Positions 15,931 to 28,450 are shown, numbered from the stretch's first letter. The stretch is DNA of 64,000 bases from Tubulanus polymorphus (GCF_964204645.1 NC_134033.1:15254155-15318154), one strand, 5' to 3'. Notes: generated by a model not told the origin, from the sequence alone. A program made the numbers and translations.

Positions 15931-15937
15931 TTCTACT

Positions 15938-16161
15938 AAGGCTAAACAAAAATGATACCTTGTTTCTCCGCAGCGGCCGGGTCATTTTTGTAAAATATGA
16001 TAAAATTTATAAACAGTTCATTTCTATAGCGGCCGGGTCTGTTATGGTAAAATTGATCACGATTTTAAAAAAAGTAATGTATAGGGTAGATAGGCGGCCG
16101 GCCGGGTCAACATTTAAGCTCAGCAGAGCGGAGAAACAAGGTATCAATTTTTTTTAGCCTA
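15938..16161. mobile_element. miniature element family C
   Basis: AAGGCTAAACAAAAATGATA with CCTTGTTTCTC at the left is inverted as GAGAAACAAGGTATCAATTT and TTTAGCCT at the right. The interior carries a repeated GGCCGGGTC motif. Relatives lie at 23.1, 26.3 and 62.8 kb. Confidence 0.8.
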
Positions 16162-16199
16162 ATCGTATGTTCAAACGTTATCCTCCTTTTGAACTAATT

Positions 16200-17096
16200 C
16201 TAACTTGAAAGACTAACCCAGTTGCTGTTGGATTTCACCAGGTGGCACTAGTGTGGGGATGTTAGGCTAGAGCCCCGCTGGCTGAGTGGGAACCACTGAC
16301 ACACGAGAGGTTGCGGGCTCGAGTGTTTCATCTTAGCTTATCTGGACTCTACCGGTGCCTGAATTTTCCATCAGTATTTCCACTCGTATTGGAATTGTCT
16401 CAGGTTCTCACCAGGTGCCACTATAGTATATCCAACTTTTAAGCTGGCTAAAATTATCAAGTTAGGTCTAGATGTATATAGATCCCTCCGGTAGTGTGTA
16501 AATAGTATGCTGTAAATAACGTTTGTTATGTTTTGAAACACTTTTATTTCCTGTTTTTTTGTAAATAATTGTAAATACTTTTTTGTCCTCCATATACCAT
16601 GTGAATGGTTGGAGTGTAATAAATATTCGTATTCGTCTCAGTTCTAGCGCTAGAGTTATCCCAGGACCTCACCAAGTGGAGCTAGTATTGGTATTGTCTC
16701 AGTTCTAGGGCCAGAGTTATCACAGGACCTCACCAGGTGGAGCTAGTATTGGAATTGTCTCAGTTCTAGGACCAGGTTTATCTCTCACGATCTCACCAGG
16801 GGGCGCTTGTATAGGAATTGTCTCAACCTAACAAACAACCAGTATTTCTAGGGCTAGAATTATCTGAGGATCTCACCAGGTGACACTCAATATATCTTTT
16901 CATATGCTGATATTTTGTATACCCTCTATGTACCGAATATACAGAATGTAATATATCGAGAGTGCAATCTTATCGTATCTTACCCTAGGGGTCCCAGGAA
17001 TTAGAATTGTCACAGTTACAGTCCCCGAGTTATCTCAGGATCTCGCCAGGTGGCACTCCTATTGAAAATACTTCAGGTACCCACCAGGGGGCTGAA
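16200..17096 (+). promoter_or_regulatory. array of forward CTCF-like motifs
   Basis: A loosely tandem repeat (GGACCTCACCAGGTGGAGCT, ATTGTCTCAGTTCTAG) in which each unit carries a CTCF-like word on the plus strand: 16236-16250, 16409-16422, 16669-16684, 16731-16744, 16794-16807 (CACCAGGGGGCGCT, a full match to the core), 16874-16887, 17044-17057 and 17081-17094. An A-box-like GCTGGCTGAGTGG lies at 16278. Confidence 0.5.
16440..16650 (+). mobile_element. possible LINE 3' tail
   Basis: A non-coding T-rich stretch ends GTAATAAATATTCGTATTCG. That is a poly(A)-like signal followed by a short hexamer repeat, as at the 3' end of some non-LTR elements. No reverse transcriptase is present. Confidence 0.35.
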
Positions 17097-17699
17097 AATC
17101 GATACTCTTCCAAACGATAACGGGTCGCAACGTGTCACATTGTGAAGAGAATCCGTAGAGATAAAAGCACATCTCTTATCTATTGTAACAGGGAATCTAT
17201 TGAGTATTTGTCCACGTTTGGTGCGGATTTTATTAATTTTCAGCTCCATTCACGTTCGTGAATACTTTCCATAGATTTCCAGTGACATTTTATTAATATC
17301 AATAACAATACACAAACTGTCAGGTTGTCCGTTGACTGTCAATCTCTTTTCTCTCGCGCGACACACTGGTTGTACACGGTTTATAAAACCTGGCCTCTCC
17401 CGTATTGTTCCTCTCTCGACACATATCCTCTAATGTCGTCGCTTAATTTTTACGCGTCGCGGCGGCTGCTGCGCGCGCACCTAGTCCGCGTCACTGGCCC
17501 CGCTTATCTGTAAATAACCTACACTGAGACGAGGACACTATCACAACAACACAATCCCCTCCCACACCTCATAGCATTGATTCAATTGGCATTGGAAAAA
17601 CAATGTGATACCACGATTTCAGCCTTCCTCCTCCGGATTAGAACAAAAATGAAGTATATTTGAATAACGAAACATTTTAGGCAAATTCATTCAGAAACC

Positions 17700-18170
17700 C
17701 TTTAAATTCTCTTTTTTACGAGTGGTACTCCCTCTGGTGGCAGCTCTATCTATAATTGGAAGCAAATAGTGCTTCAGGAGCGCCCCCTGGTGGTTCATGG
17801 GAAGAAATCATTAGCGTTTCAGTGTTGAAAGCGCCCTCTGGTGGTTCAGCTTTGCACGAGATGGACCCAGCAGAACTTCAAGGCTTATATGGCGCCGTCT
17901 GGTGGTTCAGTTATTCACGAGAAGAACCCGTTAGAGCTCAAGTGCTTACTCTGGTGGTCATATCATTCGTAAGATGAACCCAGCAGAGCCCAAGGGCTTA
18001 CAGCGCCCCCTATTGGTAAGGTGAACCCAGCAGAGCCTCAGGGCTAACAGTGCCCCCTATTGGTAAGATGAACCCAGCAGAGCCTCAGGGCTTACAGTGC
18101 CCCCTATTGGTATACTAAGTTAGGAGTGTGGAACACTTCGGCGCTCAATGAACGCCCTCTAGCGGTTCAC
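17700..18170 (-). promoter_or_regulatory. array of reverse CTCF-like motifs
   Basis: A tandem repeat of about 46-60 bp (CCAGCAGAGCCTCAGGGCTT). Each unit carries a CTCF-like word on the minus strand: 17780-17793 (CCACCAGGGGGCGC), 17831-17844 (CCACCAGAGGGCGC), 17892-17905, 18003-18016 (CCAATAGGGGGCGC), 18050-18063, 18097-18110 and 18152-18165. Their orientation is opposite to the preceding cluster. Confidence 0.55.
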
Positions 18171-18179
18171 CTACATATC

Positions 18180-19260
18180 AACTGAACTCGAGTGATCGAT
18201 GCTCGAGGGCAGACGCGCGGTCGGCGGATATAACTAACAATAAGCAGACAATTTCAATGCTAATTCTAGTATTACATATGAAGTGAAACGGGAAATTTGA
18301 ATTTGAAATTTTCAATCAACGTCTCGTCGATGTAGTATTAACGAGCTATCAGTCGAGCAGACGATAGATTGATGAACAGTCAATAGCGTATTGATTAGCC
18401 AACAATAACACCAATACACAACTGTCCAATCACTTTATAACGCTACTTTACCGCTACTGATTCGTTCATTTGTCGGTTTATCAGCGTCGAATGCCGCCGA
18501 TAAGTGGATCGGACACCTCGACACTGACAACGCGCCATCGTTCCTCATTACACGAATTACCCGCTATGGTTTTCGGGTAATAAAATCTTTCCGGAGCACG
18601 CGGCGATTTTCCACCTGACCCGCGGTGAATAAGGCGCCGTATTAGGCATAATTCTCGCCTATTTATCTGAGTGAATTGAATCGCGCCGTCGTTCTCTCTC
18701 TCGGCGTCGTCGTGTTAGTGAAACAATCCGCTCTCGCCGTTAATAATGAGCGCGACAACACACACAGATATTGTCCGTTTGTATTGTACTTGTGTTATTG
18801 GTTGTAAGGCCTGTTTACGAAGATAAACCGACGCGTAGGGATATCTTACACTTTGTTGAACAACGTCAATAGACACTCGTCGGCGCTTTCAACGGAAATT
18901 TTCGCGCCTAAATAGTTACGAAAGCCGGTATGTTCACGCATGGCGGCTTCCTGTCATAAAACTGGGACGGGGTCTTTATTGGAGGGTTCAAGGGACCAAG
19001 ATGGCGACGATAACCGCAGATTGGATCTAGCCTACCGTTCAGTAGTTTGAATGACGCGTTTTGTAGATAAGCGGCCACGTCGTGCGCGCGTGTGAGTGCT
19101 GTCCCTGTCCCACGGTTCAGATTCTCTCGCTGATCCGCGGTCTAACGCGGAATAAATCAACCGTGCTGCCCTCTATTATTCATAGCTGTCAATTCAATTA
19201 AAAAGTCGCTCGTGAAAAACCGATTTAATCTTCGTGTTGTTTGTCGTGTGTTAACCTACG
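18180..19260. other. CpG-richer non-coding stretch
   Basis: Many CpG, GATAAG and GATGGCG words (for example CCAAGATGGCGACG near 18997), as in some promoters, but no adjacent coding exon is recognised on either strand. Confidence 0.35.
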
Positions 19261-19334
19261 TTCACTCGCATGCCGCAGCCTACCATTCTCTGAAATTCTT
19301 ACTTCCGACACTTTTACTGGGATAGAAATTAAAC

Positions 19335-19615
19335 CTACCCAACTGTGGAACTGGATTCAGAGTCAAATTAAACCCACACAACTGTGGAACTAGATACAGA
19401 GTCCAATTAAACCCACATAAATGTGGAACTGGATCCAGAGTCAAATTAAACCCACACAACTGTGGAACTGGGTTCAGAGTCAAATTGAACACACACAACT
19501 GTGGAACTGGGTCCAGAGTCAAATTAAACCCACACAACTGTGAAACTGGGTTCACATTCGAATTAACCACACACAACTGTGGAACTGGGTGGGTCTACAT
19601 GAACCCCGTGGAACT
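19335..19615. repeat. 39-bp tandem array (family B unit)
   Basis: Seven or so copies of AACTGTGGAACTGG plus TTCAGAGTCAAATTAAACCC; starts at 19341, 19380 and 19419 give 39 bp. Because 39 is a multiple of three, a repetitive minus-strand frame stays open, but I do not think it is a gene. Confidence 0.9.
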
Positions 19616-19619
19616 GGGT

Positions 19620-21590
19620 GAATACAAGAGATACTTAGTTCAATGACGCCGTATTGTGCGTGAGTGTGAGTGTAGTCTCTCACAAAAGCGTCGAAGTAAT
19701 TTAAATTCAATTACTGAACATTAGGAAAAAACTCAGTAAGGACCTAAATGTCACAGGACGCACTTGTGTATTATAATAATCTATGCCCTCTTCTATACTA
19801 GCTCTATTCAACTACGTCGTGTCAATGATAAAAATCAACTTTATATTTTTAATAACCCAACCATTGTTGCGCGAACAATGGAAAAAGTGTCCTGAACACT
19901 TGATGTCGCCAGGAACCACAATGCAGAGTTACAGATGTTGCCAAGATGCCGAGTGGATTGTGTCATTGTAACAATGCGCCGAAGACCATATTGAATTAAG
20001 GTTTCAATTGAATTCATTGTAGCGTCGAAAAATAACAGATAACAAGGCAACAATGGGCCAACAAAAAGAACGGTTTCTATCGACGAGTTGTCCGATTGTT
20101 TCAAGCTTGGAGACATAAGGTGCACGCAACAATGGAAGGCGCACTGTTGTATGTAACGGTATATATATTGTCAGTGGACGGAAAATTAATGGAAATGGCA
20201 GACGGCAACAGCAGGTGGAATGCCGGCGTTAGCCTGAGCGAGCGAATCTAAACTCTCTCTCTTTTTCTGTAGGTCGTGTTGTAGTAATGATGTAAAACGT
20301 ATAATGTAAATGGTGCGCACAATGATTGAGTCGGACACAGTCTTTGTAATAGTAGAACATTTAGATTAGTAAAGGCGCGCGTGCGAAGCCTGCTGCGGCG
20401 CGTGTGGTCATTACGGAACCAGTTTGCAGATTTATCATAGCCGCGTCAATACATTTTTTTTGACAAAAAAGTGTCAAAGGAGCGAGCCTTTTGTTTCCGA
20501 GTCTAGGGTGAAAGCAAGACATAGAGGGGACTGGGCGAAGGGTAAAGTGGCGCAGTTACAGGTTAATGAGGGGTTGACTGAAAATTGAGTCTTGACATTT
20601 TTCGAAATTCTGATACAATGTTCATCAAGTAATCCATTCTCGAATGATTCAGGTACATATTTAATATCTGTCCTATTTCAATAGGAAAGTCCCCCTTTTC
20701 ACGGCGAAAAAGTGTCCCCCTTTTCTTGAAATAGAACAGCCATTTGATTAAAAAGCACGGCGCGGCCCGTGTAGCGAACCGGTCGCTGAGAGTTTAGGAA
20801 ATTAAACAGTTACATGAAGTGCACTGCACACGACTTATTACTCTTCAGCGGTCATTTCCTGGTAGTTAATGTCTCATTGGTTGATTATGTTTTCTGAAAG
20901 CCGAGCACCATCGACAGCGAATGGACAACTACACATTAATTGTCGGACGATTGCGGGACCAGTGTGTTTAATTTATTGGTTTCATTGTCGACATGTCATC
21001 GACATTTTGTTCCTATTTATACAAGTATTATGTGAACAAGACTCTTATTAGAATGACGTCGAAAAAAGAATGTCGTGATATTTTAGGTTCGTACACACGC
21101 GATAGCCATCGATTCAAACAGTCTCAATTCGTACCGTGAAAGTCCGTTATATCGTTTTCTGAGAAACCGCGTTACGTGGGCTTGTGCGTGGAAACATTGG
21201 CGATCACCTATGACCGATCTAACATCGAAGATTTACTGTTTAACCCAAAGTCGGGTAACTTAAAATAACTATTTGTCAATAAGACAATGTTAATTTGACA
21301 AATTGGAAATATTATTCTGAGATGTAAGTAACCCTGCAAAATTCTTTATATAACGGCATATTTTACACTGGTCCAAATAGTGGCATAATGAACTAAAGAC
21401 GTCTATTGTAGTTTGAGTAGGTGATTCACAAAAAGCTTTGAATTAATACATTTTCGAGGTTTTATTTCACCCAGCCCTGGTAGTGCTACAGTGATCTACG
21501 TCGCTCTACGATCATAGTGTTAAATCTGTGGTACTTCCAGACGCTAAGATTCTTGGTGAAAGTTTTATGTATTTCGTATTTATGTCCTGA
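19620..21590. other. non-coding, SOX-motif-rich
   Basis: No gene recognised. AACAATG-type words lie at 19861-19881 (an inverted pair), about 20050 and about 20128. Confidence 0.45.
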
Positions 21591-21905
21591 TAAAATGATT
21601 AAAGCACTGAACACATGTTAAGTGTGGACGATCAGTTTTTGAAAGTGCTGATAAAATGTTAAATGCCCTGTGTTTGTAGTTCATTTGCAATTGAGAATGT
21701 CTCAGGTGAAGCACTGGACACATGTGAAGTGTGGACGATCAGTTTTTGAAAGTGTGCTGATAAAATGTCTAATATCTGGTGTTTGTAGTTCATTTTCAAT
21801 TAGAAATGTCTCAGGTGAAGCACTGAACACATGTGAAGTGTGGACGATCAGTTTTTGAAAGTGTGCTGATAAAATGTCCAATGTTTGATGTTTGTATAGT
21901 TTCAA
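21590..21905. repeat. 108-bp minisatellite, locus 1
   Basis: Three units marked by AGTGTGGACGATCAGTTTTT at 21621, 21728 and 21837, with GGTGTTTGTAGTTCATTTTC. The same unit recurs at 48.0-48.5 and 51.13 kb. Confidence 0.85.
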
Positions 21906-21909
21906 TAAA

Positions 21910-23110
21910 AAATAGGAGGGGGCCTTAAGTCGGAGCTAGAAGTATCACCCACGCATTCAGAGTTCAAATAAACCAAAATAGATCATACACATACAGGAAT
22001 GCGATCGCCACAAACAACTTCTCAGCCGATTTTTCATCTTTTAGCGGAGAGAAAAAAGACAGCTTAGCGGGTGTATTGTTCGCGTATCCTATCCGCAACG
22101 GAACGCTCCGGCACTCCTTTCAAAACTACAACAATGTCCAACCGTTAAATAATTCACAAAAAAGTCTCCGAGCTCATTAATAATTTCTCGGGCGACAATC
22201 GCGGTTTGAAACGGAGTTTACTGTTTCAGTAGCAGACGATAACAATACGGCATTCATCCGCGATTATCTCTGCAACAAAATACCGACTGATTTCGTGTAT
22301 TGTTCCTTATTTCGACGCTGATTAACCATGGACGTAGGTATTATGCTCGCTTCTATGGTTACAGTGCTTTAGTCAAGATGATCACCATCGGTAACAATGG
22401 GGACGGTTTCCTCTGACAACAATCCGTCACATGGAGATGGAAATAACCGAAAAGAGAAATTCGCGCGCGGAGAATTCGAAACTGAACGGATTAATAGAAA
22501 ACAAAACCGATTTATACTTTTTTCTATAGATCGTCTTCTGTTGTGGCTTTCTCTACGAAACTCGCTGTGACGTCTGTGTCTTTGACTGCGACTTTATCTG
22601 CTGTTCAAAGCAAAACTTTTGCGACGAATAAAGAAGTTCGACAGTGGCTTCAGAACCGGACACACGGGATTGGTCGAAAGTAATTTTTTTTTGCTATAAG
22701 GCGATCAGTTATCAAAAAACCTGTGCGCTGTATATATATATGTATAAAACACGCATCTAGGTTCTTAAGGTGATTGGTTTTCTTTGAAAAAAAAAACCCT
22801 TGTGGATCATATATTCTATTAGCGGTTTTTTAGAAAGAAGTGGTTTATGGTTTTTTTTATCGTAAAAAAGCAAGCATAAGGAAGGGGATTAAACAGTTAG
22901 GTACATACAGTTTGCCCCCGGAATAAAGTAGGATTATATACCATATCTTATTAATATTGCACTTCTTCGTGTAGTTATTCAATAAAGCGGCAAAAAATGA
23001 GAGCACCAGCCTTTTCAGAAAATTCCTCAGAAGTTTGTTGTTGAAATCTAGAAATACCAGTTGGATAACTTGTATCGTGAACATGAAGCTAAAAAAGTTG
23101 ATACAGTGTT
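21910..23110. other. non-coding, nothing recognised
   Basis: Short poly-T/A runs and a TATATATATATG run near 22731; no gene. Confidence 0.5.
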
Positions 23111-23119
23111 TCTTATGTC

Positions 23120-23305
23120 TGCTTAGCTTAAAACTTGACCAGGCCGGTCGCCTATCAACTTTGTACTTTACTTTTTGAGATCATATCCAGCCGACAATCA
23201 CAGACCCGGTAGGTATACAAATGAACTGATTACAGATTTTATTTGGGATTTACTAAAGTGACCCGGCCGATTAGGAGAAACAATGTATCATTTTTAGCTT
23301 AAATC
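23120..23305. mobile_element. miniature element family C, 5'-truncated
   Basis: It shares CTTGACCAGGCCGGTCGCCT and the right end GAGAAACAATGTATCATTTT with TAGCTTAAA. The left terminal repeat is missing. Confidence 0.6.
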
Positions 23306-23339
23306 AGCATTGTGGCTTTTTATATCATACAACGGATTG

Positions 23340-23660
23340 TGAACCACAAAATTTGCGCAACTTCTGTATTGAGTTGATCAGTTTCCGGGACCTGACATCC
23401 CCAATCACGGGATTGGGAATGAGGTACCCAGAGAGTGCAGTGACATGAGCGTGCGGTTCATGCCACCGGTCACTGGTGTAATTTTGGATATATATTAGCC
23501 TTGGCTATCACCTATCACCTATCCAAAATACAACATAATTTTGCTTCCGATATTGTCCTGATATTGTATTGATATTGTATTATATCGATATTCGTGTCGT
23601 ATTGTCTTTTGCTCTAAGCAAATGTTCTTTCATGAGCAATAAAATATTCTATTCTATCGT
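23340..23660 (+). mobile_element. possible LINE 3' tail
   Basis: A non-coding stretch ending GAGCAATAAAATATTCTATT and CTATCG, a poly(A)-like signal plus a short terminal repeat. Inferred from the end structure only. Confidence 0.3.
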
Positions 23661-23663
23661 CAA

Positions 23664-24530
23664 TTAGGAAAAAGAAATATCGAACCTGTTAATAATGTCC
23701 TGTATGGCGTTCAGTGCATTGAGGGTATCAAACAAGTCCCTTGTGCTGCTTGGGACAACGGTAGCCCCTTGGACCCGACCTTTAGGAACCCGACGACCTC
23801 TTCTCCTTAAGGCAGCTAGTGGTCCTTTGGGTTCGGTTAACTGGCTCTGACACACGTTTGGGTCCTTAAGTAAATGTACCACCCCTTAAGGCAACTTCGG
23901 GCTCAGTGTTGGGGGCCGATCGACTCCTTGTAGACCTACCATTCAAAACTCTCCACCTATGACGTCATTGTGATTATCGTCTTTCGTAGCGAAGGCTTCC
24001 CCGATCAGAACCAGTCTGGAATCATTATTAAATTCACACGCGCGCCCGCAATCTTAGCGCTGTTTTGTCAGACTATTCAGTATAATACGGTCCCCGGTGA
24101 GAAGTTATTAATTAGCCTGTATTCAGCGATGATTAGGTGTGACTCGTCTCGACAAAGAACCTTTATGAAAACCTACGTATATTATCACTCCATTTCTATA
24201 AGCCTGGATTATACTCGGTGTCCCAGGGGGCGCTATCGTCCGTCCGGCTGTATGGATAATGACATATAGTGTATTTACGAGCTGTTGTTATCACACCGGT
24301 CTGCGGTTACACGACACCCGCTTACCAGGGTCGGTTTCACAAAGCAGATGAAGATCTTGGAAGGTTTTTTCCGTTTTACCCAACTACAACTGAGTTATGG
24401 ACAAAGCCATCAAATTAAAGTAAAAAGTCACGTTTCGACGGCCAATATGGAAGGCCAATATGAGTCATGAAATATAAATGAGTTCGGTTGAAAACAGGTT
24501 GAAGGAAACAAACATATTCAACAAAAGAAT
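23664..24530. other. no gene recognised
   Basis: A minus-strand open frame at 23882-23664 (includes LRRRGRRVPKGRVQGATVV) is not AT-biased but matches no family I know, and no start or splice context stands out. Confidence 0.3.
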
Positions 24531-24537
24531 TCTGTTG

Positions 24538-24665
24538 AGTCGACCGCCGATCACACAACTCTCTACTTCGATTTCCGATTTCAAAATTAAATCCCCTGTT
24601 TCGTCCCCGGCAGGTGTCAGTGGTGAGCTCGTAAGGGATACCGAATTCCAATCAAGTCAAAATAT
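24538..24665. repeat. dispersed repeat, copy 1
   Basis: CGACCGCCGATCACACAACT, ACTTCGATTTCCG and CCCCGGCAGGTGT recur in the same order at 61384-61500. The class is unknown. Confidence 0.55.
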
Positions 24666-24737
24666 TAACCTATGAACCAATAAAACAAGAGGGACTCCCC
24701 AATTCCCTATTGCAAGAACATACTTCAAAAAACACTA

Positions 24738-24846
24738 GGGTCCAGTTCCACAGTTCTGAGTTAAGATTTGACCCTGAGTTAACTCATTGAAAATGAGCTA
24801 ATTTTAACTCAGAGTTAACTCTAACTCACAACTGTGGAACTGGGTC
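24738..24846. mobile_element. miniature foldback element family B
   Basis: The termini GGGTCCAGTTCCACAGTT and AACTGTGGAACTGGGTC are inverted. Inside, TGAGTTAACTCATTGAAAAT is followed by inverted AACTCAGAGTTAACTC. About 109 bp. Sister copy at 43827-43935. Confidence 0.85.
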
Positions 24847-25309
24847 TAGGTGTTTCCGCGTCTACATGTGCGTAGAAAAGGTTCGTCAGTAATTGAGCGC
24901 ACTATGGTGGACTTTATGAAAACCTTTTACGACTTGACAGGATCCGAGCGAGCGCAGCGTACAGTTCTGAAAACAGATAGTGATTCCGCGTATAAAACGG
25001 TATAAAAACTCGGGCACCGAACTCTTTTCATCTTGCAACAATGACCCTTTTGTCGCCATGGAGTCATACGAGCGAAAATAAAACCGTGACTCGCATCAAC
25101 TAACAAAACACAATCTGGTAATTGGACAGATTCGCCCGGAGGCGCAAACTGGAATACACCTGAAAGGGAAGATCTGTCTCTTTGTTGGATTTATCATCGA
25201 GATCATAACGAGAAATGTCTCTCCTTAATGGTGTGAAGAATTCCTCGCTTCTCTAACCTTTTAATACGTCCTGCGACAGCGCTGATGCACGTAGTTAGGG
25301 CTCGGGGTA

Positions 25310-25515
25310 GGTCACTGTCAGGATTCGAACCAGAAATATTTCGTCGGGGTTGGAGAGCTCAGAAAGGAACCATAGAAAAAAAAACTTTGTCACTGCCAGG
25401 ATTCGAACCAGCAATATTTTCGTCGGGGTAGGAGAGCTCAGAGAGGAACTACAGAAAGAAACTCTGTCACTGTCAGGATTGAAACTATTGTCGAGGGCGG
25501 AGAGCCCAAAGAATA
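25310..25515. repeat. about 85-bp minisatellite, locus 1
   Basis: Units carry CACTGTCAGGATTCGAACCA, GTCGGGGT and GAGAGCTCAGA. The same unit recurs at 58.91-59.17 kb. Confidence 0.75.
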
Positions 25516-25519
25516 TCCA

Positions 25520-26270
25520 CGTCACAGCCACACTAAATTTCTAGTGGATTTAACATTGGCCACGATTTATACCGCATCAGAAAAAAAAACGAATTCGAAG
25601 ACTCATCAAAAAGTGAAAATCAGTTGGTGACACGACACCGCGCGGTTAATAATGAAAGAAGCACGCGGACAAGGCGCGCACGTGGATACAACCAATTAAC
25701 ATAACCGAACTATCGGGTAGATTGAAAGTGCTCTTTTATATAACAAAACAGAAACATAATATTGTTTATAGTCTCGCTATCAGGGATTTAATTTAATATG
25801 CATTGTTGTAGTTGTAATTGCTGTATATTGTTGCAATCACCAGCTTGACAGGCGCGTTTTCACGACGCAACAATGACCAGAATGTCTTTCATTCACGTTT
25901 TGAAATTAGACGTACAACAATGCGGAGCCGTTGAGCGCGAAAAAGATTTATGATCTTTTTTTTTGTATCGCCGCGTAGAAATTAAAAACGGAACGAAAAC
26001 GTTTTTGTGCGCGTAATATTGTATTTGTTAATTTTCGAATGTGACAAAAACGTAAACAATCTGGTCAAAAGTAATTCAATCGGAATTGCACGCAATGTGC
26101 GTTGGACACGAAATTGCGAAATGTTTTCACACAAACACAATTATTATTAACGACAACTGTTGTATGCGCAGAAATGACATCATTTCAAACTATTGATTGA
26201 GCAAAGAATGTCATTAAAAACGGTAACATCGTGTGCTTTTTTTAGCGTAAGCGCCTCTAGCATTCGCAAA
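25520..26270. other. non-coding, SOX-motif-rich
   Basis: CATTGTTG and CAACAATG words lie at about 25801, 25867 and 25917; no coding exon. Confidence 0.4.
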
Positions 26271-26276
26271 TGGACC

Positions 26277-26470
26277 AAGGCTAGAATGAAATGATACCTA
26301 AATCTCATAATCGGGTGGGTCATTTTTATAAACTGCAATGAAATTTGTAATCATTTCATTTCTATAGCTACTTGGTTCAAAAAAGAAGTAATGTACAGGG
26401 TAGATAGGCGGCCGGCCGGGTGAACTTCTAAGCTCAGCAGGAATGAGAAACAAGGTATCAATTTTTAAGA
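26277..26470. mobile_element. miniature element family C
   Basis: The left end AAGGCTAGAATGAAATGATA and the right end GAGAAACAAGGTATCAATTT are present, as is the GGCGGCCGGCCGGGTGAAC block. Confidence 0.7.
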
Positions 26471-26527
26471 CAAAAATAGTAAAACACTCAACCGACAAGT
26501 TCTGTGTAACCATGGGCTTTAAATCGA

Positions 26528-26716
26528 GTCCAGGGGCCAGTTGCACAGTTAAGTCCAAAAGTGCTCTTAAATCTTAAGACTGGTCTATAGTTTGTTAGAT
26601 TGGCTATAAAACTAAGTTGATCTTAGACTGGTCTTAAGTTGTTAGATTGGCCATAGAACTAAGTTGGTCTTAGACTGGTCTTAAGTCTAAGCCATGACTA
26701 TGCAACCGGCCCCAGT
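26528..26716. mobile_element. family A foldback element, two-module
   Basis: The termini GGGGCCAGTTGCACAGTTAA and CATGACTATGCAACCGGCCC are inverted. The interior holds two tandem 47-bp-type modules (TTGTTAGATTGGC.ATA.AACTAAG), one more than the 14.7-kb copy. Confidence 0.8.
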
Positions 26717-26939
26717 ACTCCAGTATCCCAGCTGGTAGCTAGTCGATTGGGTCGACGACTCACAGAGCTCCTCCTCAGAATAGTCGAGTCGATCGTTTTA
26801 CAAATCGCTGCTGGTAAAAAAAAAACACACACACACAGTTGGATATAGAAAAAACCGACCGGGATGTAAATGTATTTACTGAACAGCGCGACGTGAGTTC
26901 TGTGACTGCGTTCAATAGAAACTAACATCCAGTAATTAT

Positions 26940-27060
26940 CCGTTAACAATGCAAACTTTGAAATATTAATTTACTCGCATTGTTGAGAATAGAAGACAAT
27001 TTGCTGGCAGTGTTTTGTCGACAATGTCGGAGTATTGTTGGCGCATTGTTGGGTGTTAAT
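26940..27060. promoter_or_regulatory. cluster of SOX-type motifs
   Basis: AACAATG/CATTGTT words near 26945, 26979 and 27041, plus GACAATG and TATTGTTGG, within 120 bp. Binding is inferred. Confidence 0.3.
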
Positions 27061-27269
27061 TGCGTTCTGTGTTGTAGATTGTTTGACGTCGACGGTTTCC
27101 CATCCCCTCTCTATTATTACGCGTGTATAGCTGATCAAATCGTATTTATAGATTTTCCAGTCAGTCATAAAAGGATAAAAAATACATTTGAAATGAGCTG
27201 TTGGGGATAGGGAGAAGTGTTTTATCAGAAAGAAACCAACAAAAATTAGTGACTTCAATTGTTAAACTT

Positions 27270-27615
27270 GAATTAAACAGGCAACCATTCCAACCACTGC
27301 CAACAGGATTCGAAGCGGTTATCCATAGTTCGACTGGCGACCAGTCCAACCGTTACCAACAATACTCGAACTTAATGATGCGTGAATTTGACTTGGAGAT
27401 CAGTCCAAACTACCAGGATTCGAACCCAATGATCCACACAGTTTGGCATGTATCAGTATAAGCACTACTACCGGGATTCGGACTCGGAGACCGGTCAAAC
27501 TGGACGGGTTTCGATACCAGCCATCCACCTTTCCAACCGCAAGCAAAATCCAATGACATATTTCTTGGCGTGACTCGAGACAAGTCCTACTTATACCATC
27601 GGGATTCGAATCCAT
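27270..27615. repeat. degenerate tandem repeat with ATTCGAA motif
   Basis: Irregular units carry ACCAGTCCAA, CCAACAGGATTCGAA and CCGGGATTCGGA. Open frames through it look accidental. Confidence 0.5.
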
Positions 27616-28189
27616 ATGAAGCGTGGATAATTGACAAGCGGCCTCGTGTAAAAGAAAAAAGAATCAGTTTTATTGCCGCGGAATACAATAACTTGTTATA
27701 AATATCCAATGCCGTTTTGTTATCGTCAAAAGCGTTTTTTGTTTTCACCATTTTTTTTCCAGCGCAGAATCAAATTATACGTTTCTTTTATTCGCCTAAA
27801 CCGTCTGCGTCGCGCGCGGCTACAGTTACCGCTGGGTAAAATAATCGAACGTAATTGTTTTGTTTTAACGTTATTCAAAAGATGATTACGAGTCAATTGT
27901 CGCCATAGGCAACGACGGAAACGAGTGATTGTTGTCGTACTGTGAGGAATAATTGCTGGTGAATACGCGTTGACTAGTTTAGGTTTGTTGTAGTTTGTTG
28001 GCTGGGGCGCGCCAGTGTTGAAACGTAAAAATCGTTGTTTTTTTTTGTGTGGAAAATGTCGGGGTATCCTCAGCCACACGGAGAATCTACAGCTTGAGTT
28101 CGGTTCCCGACGACTCCGTAAAAAGCCCTGTTTCTTTCGTTGATTACATTATGTTAAATATGTATTGTTGGCTTTTGGAAAAAAATATT

Positions 28190-28450
28190 GACCGCAACTT
28201 TATAGCCAATCTAACAACTGTGTAGACCATAACTCATCTTAGTTTTACTGCAAATCTAACCGCTTAAGACGAGTCATTTTGGTGGATAATTGCCAATCTA
28301 ATAACTTAAAACCAGTCTAAGTTCATTTTGGTTCTATAGCCAATCCAATAACTTAAGACCAGTCTAAGCTCATTTTGGTTCTATAGCCAGTCTAACAACT
28401 TAAGACCAGTCTAAGCTCATTTTGGTTCTATAGCCAATCCAATAACTTAC
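28190..28450. repeat. 47-bp family A array
   Basis: About five units of AACTTAAGACCAGTCTAAG with CTCATTTTGGTTCTATAGCC; the first two are degenerate. Confidence 0.85.

Noticed and set aside
23664-23882. Minus-strand open frame with basic residues
   Set aside because: No recognised domain, no clear start or splice sites; left as unassigned.
27201-27615. Open frames on both strands
   Set aside because: They follow a degenerate tandem repeat with ATTCGAA words and look accidental.
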